Shown here one piece after another: positions 1-10,200 of a stretch of DNA of 64,000 nucleotides. The stretch is from Hypomesus transpacificus (lineage: Eukaryota > Chordata > Actinopteri > Osmeriformes > Osmeridae): the NCBI RefSeq assembly GCF_021917145.1, contig NC_061067.1, positions 7,405,690 to 7,469,689 of the forward strand, in the 5' to 3' direction. Position numbers and translations under genes: made by a program. Positions within the stretch are counted from its first letter, which is position 1; each line of letters starts with the position of its first letter. The notes beneath the pieces are model-generated. The model ran no database searches. It saw only the letters and a program-made list of their open reading frames with translations, and had not been told where the DNA came from.

Positions 1-91
1 GAACACACTGCGCACAGACGCATGTTTTTAACTAAACTAAGCCTCATAAGAGAACTGTTTTAATCAGATTGAAATGCTTTTAAAGATCTAC

Positions 92-3000
92 CTTGTGGTC
101 TGGGTAAATGCCATTGAACCAGTCCTCCTCTAAAAATGGGTGGAGGAACTCAGGAATTGGCTGTGATGGAGTTGTGGGGGGAAGAGGTGGAGGGGGTGTT
201 GGAACTTTGCGTGGAGCCGGCCGTGGGGCAGGGCTGGGTTTAGGGGGGAGCTGGGGCGGACAATGCCCCACCAGGTTGTTTTCCTGTCCCCCCTAAAACA
301 AAGAAATAGGAAAACTGTATAGTATTCTAAACTGTATACATTTCTAAACCAGTCTTGATAATCTCTTAAGCGCCACTTTACCATCGGTGTGGAGGACACC
401 TTTTTGACGGGAGGGGGAGGGAGGATTTCATCTTCGGGAGGAGTCTCTACGAGCCGCACGGGGGAGTCCAAGTCCAGGTCATAGTCATCCACAAGAAACT
501 CCTCCTCTTCATCACTCTGTCAGAAAATGAAACCGAGTCCCACATTCAATCTAGCAACATCCCAAGGTGGCCGACATATTGAGGCCACATCCTCTCACCT
601 GGTGGACCAGATCTTGCCTCATTTTGTAGGCTGTCCAGGGAATGACATCCTCCACCACCACGTGTGGCCACAGCTTCCCCGCCAGCACCGAGTTAGGGAT
701 GAACCCTGTGGCGTTGGTCTGGGCAGGGGCCGGCTCTGCCCCCAGCTCCTGGAAAGGGACAGAGACGGAGAGACAGAGTGACAGAGAGGTGTGGAAGAGA
801 GCAAGAGAGAGAGAGAGAGAAGAAGTGAGAGAGGGGGCAGAAAGAGAGGGAGTGAGTGGAAGAGGAATAGCTTCACAAGGTATAAAAGCATAATGTCCTT
901 AAGAACATGTAAGATCTATGTGTGCACAGAGACATGCCGGCTGTGCTGGTGACATGGCACCTTGGGGACGTCCTTATCCAGGGGTGTGGCCAGGCGGGGG
1001 CCGGGGAAGAAGCCCTCTTTGACGCTGGGAGATGTGAAAGGCGGGCATACAGGCGGCTTAGGAGGAAACAGGATGGCTTGCAGGTCGAACATGTCCTCAT
1101 TACCGATCTGAAACCAGAACAAAGACCTCTTAGTATGGCAACTGACATTGCTGGACTGACTACTGAACACAGAAGGATTACAGATGCCTTTTGAAGGTGG
1201 GAATACCACAGAGTTGTATTCTGATTAAGGACTGTGAACATACTAGCAAGAAGTATGTGTGGTATGTGTCTGCTGAGAGTGGACACCTTGATATTGACAG
1301 GCTGGCTGTAGATGATGCTCATGTAGCGGTCAAAGGCTTCTTTCCTGGTGCGGTTTGTGGGACGATATTTCTTCTTCCTGCTCTGTACAGCCCCCTGCTG
1401 GAGGGAGGCCAGGTCGTTCTTCCTAGCCAGAAGGGCCTCATACTCCTATGAGAACAGGGGAGAAGAAAGACAAAGTGGAATGCACTATTTTCACTCTTAT
1501 ACTTTCTATGTTTCCCCCCTGTTCCCCCACCCCCACCCCCAAATCTACTTACTGGATCTCCGGTCTGGTCTTTCTTGCGCTTCTCTGGAATGTCAAGCTG
1601 CTCAGTCCTGATGGTGCAGATATTGATTTTTTAAGAGCAGTGTTTAGTGCAGTGTTTCTAGTGGTGTGTGCTTACCTCTTAAGGGTTAGGGACGACAACA
1701 GGGACTTACTTGCTTTTATTGGCCTTACTCAGGGTACGAGAGATGGGTACATCAGGAATAGGATCTGTGCACTTAGTGCAAAGGAGCTAAGGACAAGAAA
1801 AGATCAAATAACAAACAAATTCAAATGTCAAAGGCAGTTCTACTATCGTAGTTACGATGTCTTATCTATTTCTGGGAACCAATATCTCTCTCCTTCTCCC
1901 TAACCATCTTCCCACCTCTCACAGGGGGTGCACTAAACTCAGAATTCACTGTGAATTCACACTAAATTAACTGTACCCGAAGCTGGGAGTCGTTAGGCAG
2001 GAGCTTGGTGCAGGGGATCCGGTACAGATGGCCTCTTATGCCCAGGAGCAGGTCTCTTCTCTCCTCACAGTAGGCCAGACACTCAGCTTCCACATTCATC
2101 TGGAGGGCCCTGGAGGGACACCACACTCCAGCTCAAACAAGCACCAACCCCTCTGCTGTGGTTTGGTTTTTCTTGAACTGCTTTCGGATAACGTGAACAG
2201 AAGGGTGGAGATGGTGATAGCCGGTACCTAATGAGCCGGTTTTCTTCATCCCAGATTCGAATGGTGCCGTCTCGACTGCTGGAGGCGAACACCCGGAGCT
2301 GAGGGCACACACAGAGCCCTGCGAGAGAACAAGAGGACAAGCACACACGCGCACAAGCTTCAAAGTCACAACACTCCCAAATCTCATATCTGATTTGGGA
2401 GTTTGATGATACAGTCGCTCATCACAGAAAACCTGTCCCATGATCCCACCTGTGAAACAGTCGTTGTGGTCGTCGCTGGGCGGGTGGTCCAGACGGCTCT
2501 TGTTGGGCAGGTTGAACTGCACCAGGCTGTAGGTGGCAGAGTCGGGCAGCTCAAAGGCCAGGGCCAGTAGGGGCCCCAGCAGGGCCAGGTGGAGGGGGTA
2601 CTGAATGCAGAACAGGTTCAGGTGCAGACAGAGGCAGTCCTGGGCGTAGGGAAACACCCTCCACACCAGCACAGCCTTGTCCTCTCCTGCGGGAGGGGGG
2701 GGTGTGTGGAGATGTGTGTGTGTGTGTGTTTGTGGAGATGGGTGTGTGTGTGTGTTTGTGGAGATGGGTGTGTGGAGATGTGCGTGTGTGGAGATGTGTG
2801 TGTGTGTGTGGAGAGGGGTGAAGGGCAGGGGGTACAGTGATCATCTTCAACTTTGCTATCAGAGAGAATTCTTTGTTAAATATGGACATGGAATTGGTTG
2901 TTTCTAACTAAAAGGTAATGATGAGTAGTATTGTCTCTGCAGTGTATATTTAAAACAAAATAGGCATAATCAAATCCAAATGCATCCGTCAGTGATCAGA

Positions 3001-5611
3001 ATCCCACAATCCAAATGAGCCTCAGGGTCGGTTACCTGTGGTGACGACGGAGCTGTTCTCTGGGTCTGCCTGGATGCAGGTGATCTTCTGGCCGTTGTGT
3101 GCGGGCGTCCTGTACTGCAGCTGGCCGGACTGGAGCGTTAGCACGCTCACACAGCCACCACTGTGGCCCTGCATCACTAGGAACCTGTCAGCAAGCACAT
3201 GCTTGATCTTGTTAGCCTACGGGTTAACTTTGACCAGACTGTGTTATCCTGGGGATAATCTTCACCAGCCCAGGTTAAGCTTAGCCCGGGGATAGCTTAG
3301 CAGTATTTTCTGTGGACTAGGCATGATCAGTGGGATAATACCTGTTGGCAGCATCTTGCGTAGTATTGCCGGGTGCTAGTAGTGTAGATGTGCAAAAACA
3401 CAAAGATATATTCATTCATATTCAAGAGAATCACTCACTTGTTCTTAGGGTCGAGGAGATGCTTCTTGTTGTGAGGCTTCTGGCCTCTCTTCTCCTGCAG
3501 GCTCCTCCACTCACTCAGGACTCGCTGGTCGTCGGCCACACAGTGGTACAGCACCAGGCAGGAGGCAGGACCCGGCCCCGCCAGGCCCTGACCCCCCTCC
3601 CCATCCGCCTGCTCCTCCCTGTGCCACGGCCCCTGGCCCCTCCCCTCCCACTCCTCCAGCTGCGTGGCTGGATTGGTCAGCGTGCTGGCGCAGATCACCG
3701 TCCCCGCCTCGGTCAGCACCAGCAGGGTCTCCTTGGGCAGGCAGTAGTCGGCCCACCTCACCCTACGCGCCGCCCGAAAGGAGGTGAGGACCGCCCCCGT
3801 CTGCCCCGCCACCAGGGTGACGTCCCGGTCGCCGCTGACGCAGAGGACCCGGGTAGGGTAGGGCTGGGGGAAGGATGACACCTTGATCTGGCGGACCGGC
3901 CCGTTGGCTTCTCCCCCCAGCTGGCAGTGTGGGGTGTAGAGAGTGCTCATGGCCCAGAAGTCCACTCCCTTCTGGGAGAATGTGTAGAAGGTGTCGCCCT
4001 TGCTGGGGCCCCCCATGGCCAGAGGGGGGTCATGTCCCTGGATGGAGACACTCTGGACCTGGTCCCCTTCCTCTAAGCTCCAGCAGCGCAGGGTCTTGTC
4101 CAAAGAGGCAGACAGCAGCAGGCCAGACTGAGGGCACCAGATCATGGAGGTCACCACATCTGTACACATGTAAATCGACAATAAAGTCAAGTGAGGAACA
4201 CAATAATAACAACACGTAAAATAACATGCCGATCAAAATGAGACAGAAGATGACCATGGAATAGATAGAAATAGGTGGTGGGGCAGTTAGTCATGAGCTA
4301 ACCAGTGTGTCCTACAAAGGCCATGAGAAGCTCCCAGTTGGCATCCCACACTCTGATGGAGATATCTTTGGAGGCGATGACCACAAGGTCCAGAAGACAA
4401 CAGTACACCAAGGCAGTAATATCCCTGAAAAACAGCATCCCAAAACATAGCTTGACTCGGCACAAAAAAACATAGATCCCACTAAATACTACACAATACA
4501 CACACTCCCACACACCGCATATGCAGGTTCCTCTTGTGTTCCAAGACTCTTCCAGCGGTGAGGTCCACCACCACCACACTTCTACTGTACGCAACGAACG
4601 CCCGGTGGTGTGTGTCGGGGCCTGGGGCCGCCAGCGCCAGCTGGCTGAACGCAGCGTGGCGTCCCAGACCCTCCACCACCCTCACCCTGCACACCATGTG
4701 CGTCAGGCCCCACACGCACACGTTGCCCGTCCCTGCCGTCACTAGCTCCAGGCTCTGCTCTGTGACCTGGCACGCGCTCACATCCAGGGGCTCCACAGCC
4801 TCCATCAGAGGCTGCAGGTCACTGTCCAGCAGGGTGAGGACAGCCCCGGGGCCCCAGCCCACTACGTTCCCAGGCACGTGGGTGGAGGTCAGGCCCTTGT
4901 AAGGGATGGAGATGGGGGAGGGTGGGGGGTCACGTAGGCCCCCGTTAGGGCTGTACATGCAGACCGTGCCGCCTCTGTGGAGACTAAGGAACCCGGAAGC
5001 ACCCTCTCCGTAGGTCATTTGTTGTACTGGATTGTCACAGGGGAAATGACGCAAGTGTGTAAGGCCATGGATGAGGACGGAGGGTTTGAATTCTGAGGGT
5101 CTGAGCTGAGAGAGATGGAAAGACGGAGCAGGAGAGATGGAGAGAAAGGTCAAAGCATAGCATCATGATTTACAAAGGCTGTGTAGGCTCCGCCAAATAG
5201 TCAATATTGGAATGGGGTATTTTTGCTAGGAACCATCCAAAACAAAGTAATAATGAGAAGTTAGAATTTGTGTTTAAAGGCTTAGCTTATTTGACCAATA
5301 AACATAGCTTTATTTTTTCTTACCTTGTCCATGTTTTTCTTCATTTCTGTGTTGAGCTTGTTCCACATCTTCTTTGCAGGAGTTTTTCCCTCACCTGAAC
5401 TCATGTTCCCGTTTATCGAGAGCGGGGGGCGCCTACCCTCCCCAACTGCCCCCGCCGTGTCCCCTGTAGTGGGGCGGGGGCTGACAGCTGCTGTTCTGCC
5501 CTCCATGCTGTTCTCACAATATTCTTCAGTTTTCTCCCCAACTAAACGGGAGGCCGTTCTCAGAACCTGCATCAAGGCCTCTTCCTTTTCCTCTTTTTTG
5601 TGTTTGGACAT
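92..5611 (-). CDS. wdr97: WD repeat protein, WDR97-like (3' end beyond window)
   Basis: I assembled 14 coding exons in transcript order: 5324-5611, 4516-5105, 4303-4424, 3439-4159, 3036-3184, 2450-2686, 2228-2318, 1977-2109, 1553-1600, 1287-1445, 961-1107, 599-748, 382-516 and 92-292. They give 1,057 in-phase codons, and a donor at 91-90 shows that more exons lie off the left edge. Residues 1-96 are lysine-rich and charged. WD blades follow, with visible GH/WD-type strands such as SASLDKTLRCWSLEEGD (about residue 350), ASKDISIRVWDANWE (about 320) and SSSRDGTIRIWDEENR (about 715). The C-terminal part has a TGFIPNSVL...KLWP stretch (about 905-920) and proline-rich segments. The layout, propellers followed by a long low-complexity tail, fits the WDR97/WDR87 family, which is poorly characterised and mostly linked to testis and cilia. 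WDR97 is preferred because no long Glu/Lys coiled coil is seen, but WDR87 is possible. The donor of the exon ending near 382 is the least certain boundary. Confidence 0.68.
785..860 (+). repeat. Purine-rich AG tract
   Basis: Imperfect GAGA/GAAG sequence in the intron between wdr97-like exons 961-1107 and 599-748. On the transcript strand it is a CT-rich polypyrimidine tract leading to the acceptor of exon 599-748. Confidence 0.7.
2699..2820 (+). repeat. TG-rich minisatellite with GGAGATG punctuation
   Basis: Repeats of (TG)n separated by GTGGAGATG, in the wdr97-like intron just upstream (minus-strand sense) of exon 2450-2686. Confidence 0.85.
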
Positions 5612-5629
5612 TTTGCATGCCCTGTCCTC

Positions 5630-6594
5630 CTAACTCTGTTTCAGCAGTTTGGGGATATGCAGATTGTTACGCACCCATGGCTGTATGGTCTCTAGGGGAT
5701 CTGGGGAAACATAAAATCAAAAGATATCAGAATTCCTGTCCAAGAGGCAAACATTTTTTAGAGATACATTGTTGAACTACAAGATAACAAACCTTTGGTT
5801 TGGACAACAAAATGCAGCAGCAGCAAAAACAACAACATTTGAAACAAAGATTTGCCAAAGGAATAGGATCCTAAATTACTGCAATATATCCTTTAAACTT
5901 CAGAATGTATTTTATTTTTCTCCAGAGGGTATTGTTCCAACCACCAACAGTAAAGGGCATGCTATTGACAAAAGGTTCGCCCATTCATTGACATAAACAA
6001 TGTGAAGAGATTAGAACATGTAAATCACTGTGACTTGCTTTCCGTGTCCATAGAAACATGTTTGTACAGAAGCCTATATAAAAACCTGACATTTTAGAGG
6101 TAATCTTGCCAAACTCGAGAGAATTACATCGAAATGTATAACCATGCCAATTAAAAATATTATATCTGCCTATTTTATAGATTTTGAATTTATTAGACTA
6201 GATTCGAACAATGTTTGCGAGTAGCTTTTCTGAACTTGCAGCGTGTCCCTCAGATGGAATGTTCCAAAACTGTGTGACGTTTAAACGAAAATCAACGGAA
6301 ATAAAGACAAGTTTTCATCAAGGGTTCAGACCTTGTAAAACCAACAAACTTAATATTATCTTAAACATCATACACATACAATACAAAAACAGTTGAAATA
6401 CCTAATTAAGCTGGTTCAAGCCCATTCAATTATTAAAAGCACTAGCTAGAAGCAGAAGCTACTGACCATGACCATTGCCACATCCTTTCTTCAACGATAG
6501 ACATACCAAAGAGACTGTTGTCAGCGGAGCTACACAACACTTGCTTGCCAACTTTTCTTTCGTGCACGTTGTAAAATATTTTAGACTTGGACAT
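5630..6594 (-). CDS. Two-exon upstream reading frame ending in TAG just before the wdr97-like ATG
   Basis: An ATG at 6594-6592 opens 29 codons (MSKSKIFYNVHERKVGKQ...NSLF). They end at a strong donor, G|GTATGT, at 6507/6506. An acceptor (tttccccag) at 5703-5701 joins in phase and gives a split Asp codon, then PLETIQPWVRNNLHIPKLL and KQS, then TAG at 5632-5630. That makes 52 codons in all. The frame is the same as the wdr97-like ATG at 5611, with 18 nt between. It may be the true N-terminus interrupted by one stop (error, polymorphism or readthrough), a translated upstream ORF followed by reinitiation, or a separate micropeptide on one transcript. I do not recognise the peptide. The splice fit and the X-box-like motif just 5' argue that this is at least the real leader of the transcript. 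Confidence 0.42.
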
Positions 6595-6604
6595 AATACT
6601 GTTC

Positions 6605-6617
6605 GTTGCTAGGGAAC
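6605..6617. promoter_or_regulatory. RFX X-box-like motif in wdr97-like promoter
   Basis: GTTGCTAGGGAAC is an imperfect inverted repeat of the RFX half-site GTTGCY, with a 1-nt spacer. It lies 11 nt upstream (minus-strand sense) of the first leader ATG. RFX/FOXJ1-driven X-boxes are typical of ciliary gene promoters, which fits a WDR97-type gene. This is motif evidence only. Confidence 0.45.
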
Positions 6618-6842
6618 GGACCCGGTAGGGGAGATTGGAGTGGTAGGCTACAGCCCTGTTCGGGTAACAGAGGAAAGACGCAGAACATATGACCATGTCT
6701 TTATTTAATGTATGACAAAAACCTGTAACATTATAAATACATTTCATAGGAGACAAAATTGATCTATACATAACTCAAAACCTATTTACAATGTACCCTT
6801 TATTTATGGCTTACTCTTACAGATAAACATGTCTTTCTTTGG

Positions 6843-6862
6843 TGATAAAAGCGTCTGCTAAA
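6843..6862 (+). repeat. SINE 3'-tail fragment
   Basis: The sequence GATAAAAGCGTCTGCTAAAT followed by an A/T-rich end is the conserved 3' tail of tRNA-derived teleost SINEs, shared with L2-clade LINEs. Only the tail remains. The same tail appears complete at about 41.2 kb (opposite strand) and in decayed form near 18.0 and 49.0 kb. Confidence 0.6.
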
Positions 6863-7026
6863 TGAATACATGTAAATGATTAAAAAAAGGCTATTTACAG
6901 CCTGAATGTGTGTATTTCAGTTTTTTTTTGTCAAATTACTTCTTTTTTTTATAGGCATGAGCATACAAAGACATACATTTATTTAATTCCATTTGATCAA
7001 AAACATAGTAACAACAAAATGTTATG

Positions 7027-7032
7027 TTTATT
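7027..7032 (-). terminator. Candidate dync2i1 polyadenylation signal
   Basis: AATAAA on the minus strand, about 230 nt past the dync2i1 stop. Other minus-strand AATAAA copies at 6978-6983 and 6799-6804 are equally possible, so the real 3' end is not fixed. Confidence 0.35.
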
Positions 7033-7263
7033 GCTTATTTCTGATGATCTACGGAGGTAGGCTTATAATACAAATCTGTTAAACTATGTGGTCAACACTT
7101 ATAGTACATAAACACTGTTATATCTGAGTTGATTAACAATCATTCGGACCATATTAAATGTTTGATCTTAAAATGAATTGTGTTTCTCATTCAATTCATA
7201 TCTGCAAATAGTAGTAGTTGAAAAAAATGAATTTGAGTGCAAACCCAGTTAGAAGTAGAACTT

Positions 7264-10200
7264 CTAATCTAAGAAAACTTCCTCTTTCAAACTCTGAAGC
7301 TTTCCCAGATCTGCAGAATCTGGCACTGTGAATCGTTTACTGAAATACTGCATTTCTATCTTCCCTGACTGTCGTGCTAATGCTATTCCTGAAAACGTGT
7401 TCTGCTTTGAAGAGTCGCCAAACGCTGCCATTGCCGTAACCCTGTGAAAAAAGAAAGAGGAACTTATCAAACCAAAACATCAAAAGATTTCACTAGTGAC
7501 GAAGGGGACATGTTTTTAATGTTGGGACGTGTCAATGAAAAAGCATCAGGTAAATGGGCTCTAAACCTAACCTCAAATCTCTTTTACATCCCTCACACGT
7601 TTCAAACCTGCACCCCAAACCAAAAACATCATGGCCACTTCCTTTACAAAGAGGATGTAATCAGAAAGACCACGCCCTCAAAGCTACCTGTCGGCGTCAG
7701 TCTTTTCTGTGACGACAGGCTCAAAGTCTGTCTCCAGGAGGTCCCATATGTGGAGGTTGGATGTGGCGTCCAGCACACAGAAGACGGCTGCTCGGGTCTG
7801 GGCCCACTGGACCGAGACCACAGGGTCCCCTGCCGTGTTGCCTGTCCACTCAAGAACAGGCTGCTCACTGGCCACAGTGTGGAGTCGGACACTGCCGTCC
7901 CCACAGCCAACCTGGAACACACCCAGGATACGATACAACACATCGATAAGCAACACAATCATTACTTTAAATTGCAGCATGTACAGTGGTCAATGCATAT
8001 TTGATCAAATCATAGGCAGCAAATACCTTAGGCATTAGCCACACAGTAAATGTTATGTGATAACTGGGTATTTCAAAGGGGTAGAATACAAATTGAGAGC
8101 AATTGGGGTATATGTGGTGTGGCATACAAAACCAAACCAACCAGAAAAAAGGTTTCTTCAAAAGGAGAGAAATCGATGGAAGTGACATCAACAGGTCTGG
8201 CTCCGACCATTTTAGGTCTGTAGAACTTTGGAGGGGCCTGCAGTCCGTGACTGGTTCCATGGTTCACAACTCCCTAAAATAGGATGAACCCTTTTATTCA
8301 GTTAATTGTGATGTGATAATGGACAGTTGTAGATAGCAGCACACCATGTACAGTATTGAATGTTTAGCATACACCCAGGACAGTGATTTGAGAAACAACA
8401 GTTGTGTGAGAATGTTCTCACCATGTTAGTGCCAATAAAGAAATGACTGGGATCAGAGGGCAGGAATTTTACGAGAAGGGCTTGTGGAGGGCTTGTTTTA
8501 ATGGCATCTCGTGCTGACTTTCTAGAAAGAAAGAAAAAGACAGATTAAAAGGAGAGAGATTGACAGAGACCATCTGGATCAAGACAGGTCATATTGATCC
8601 CCAAACTCCTGCCTTGGGACACGGTGTCATTGCCATCACACAAACACTCGTCCACATTTACCACCGACATGTCAGGTCAAAGGGGGAGAGACGACGACGC
8701 CGCCAACAACAACAACAGTCTGGCCGCACTAGACAACAAACAAGATCGTATGACCCACAGAGACACAGCTGTGCCCACACTTTGTGGATATTTCTGTCAC
8801 GGTGGCTGGCAGTGACGTACGATACGGGGATATATGTATCTGTCTCACCTCTCACTGGTGAGGAGCGTGGAACTGTGGAGCAATTTCACTTTGCCGCCTG
8901 GCCTGAGCCCTGCGGGACGGAGACACGAGACACCATTAGAACCACGTTAGGGGTGGACAACTTCAAAGGAAAAAATTGCAATAACTGTAAGTCACCCAAG
9001 TCTGTCTGTGAACCTGCTTCATTGGTTTTAGGGAGCTCCAGCACCACCTGTGGGACAGAAAGGGTGATTAAATTGTGGCTGTAAAGTTACTGATAACAGA
9101 GCAAGACTGGTTTCAGTCAATAATAAATTTAAAAAAAGAAATAACAAGGACAATAATTATGCGGACACATGTCGACACAAATGTTATTTATACATACCCA
9201 TAGATTCAAAACTCCATTTTCGTCAAGTGATGCCAACTGGAATGACAATCCTGATGACTCTTGAGTAGCAAAACAAAAGAAAGGCATTATCAATCATTAT
9301 TATGCAGTAAGAATACGTCACAGCACATGAAGTCATTCCTAGCATCAGTCTCATTGTACCTTCGTCGCTGCCCAACAGGGGGAGCTCTGGCCCCCCGCCC
9401 TGGGACACGGCGGCAGGCACCACCTCCACGGAGCTCACCGAGGACATGTGACCCGAGGCTGCCAGCACTGCATCTGCGATGACAGGTTGACGGAGGACGT
9501 GATATCAACACACACTGAATGAACCCAGCCTGTTAAACACGAGACCAGCCTCTGGGACATCCAGAGACGAGCATTCTAAGAAATGAGCTGCGAGAGAAAA
9601 CCTCCCTCCCGAAAAAGGACTCGCAGAAGCCGAGAGCCACCTAATCCTACATGTCATCTAAATAGTGATTTTATTCCTGGAAATACACATTGAAGATGCA
9701 GACATAGGACACAAGCCATGTCCTACGACACAAGCTATGACACAAGCCTCAGGCTGGGGTCATGACCTGACTCATCACTGACCTGTAGAGAAGGTTGGCT
9801 GGCGGAGGGTCCAGTCGATATCCCCTATCCTGAGGGTGTGGTGGTCCCCGGCGTGCTCCCGCAGGTCCCACAGCACCACGGAGCCCACGGACGTTCCGGC
9901 AAACACCAGCGTGGCTTTACCTGGGCTGAAGCAGCAGCTACGCACCTGGGAGGTGAAGAGAGAACATGCTAGAAGGTTAGCTTAGCCAATTAAAGTGAGA
10001 AAGTAATCCTGGGTTTTAAAGCTTGAATAATGCAAGGAAGCGTGTCTTTTTCATATCGAGAACCAAGGTATATCCTGCTCATGGCCTGAGATAGGAAACG
10101 AGTCTCGGCCATATCTTTATTACAGTGTACTACACATCTGCAATGTGCCCCAACTACATATGATGAACTTTCCAGACTCCACACTACTGTGAGCACCTCT

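Larger units (their letters stand above)
5612..7263. other. Gap between dync2i1 stop and wdr97-like ATG
   Basis: The part at 5701-6506 is best read as the first intron of the wdr97-like gene, and 6507-6594 as its leader coding exon. The part at 6620-7263 should hold the promoter plus the dync2i1 3' UTR (minus strand); it is AT-rich with several minus-strand AATAAA hexamers. A degenerate SINE tail (GATAAAAGCGTCTGCTAAAT) sits near 6843-6862. No further gene is seen. Confidence 0.6.

Noticed and set aside
8560..9084. Plus-strand frame of 174 codons
   Set aside because: It overlaps dync2i1 exons 18 and 19 on the minus strand, which are phase-consistent and family-matched. This frame has no recognisable domain.
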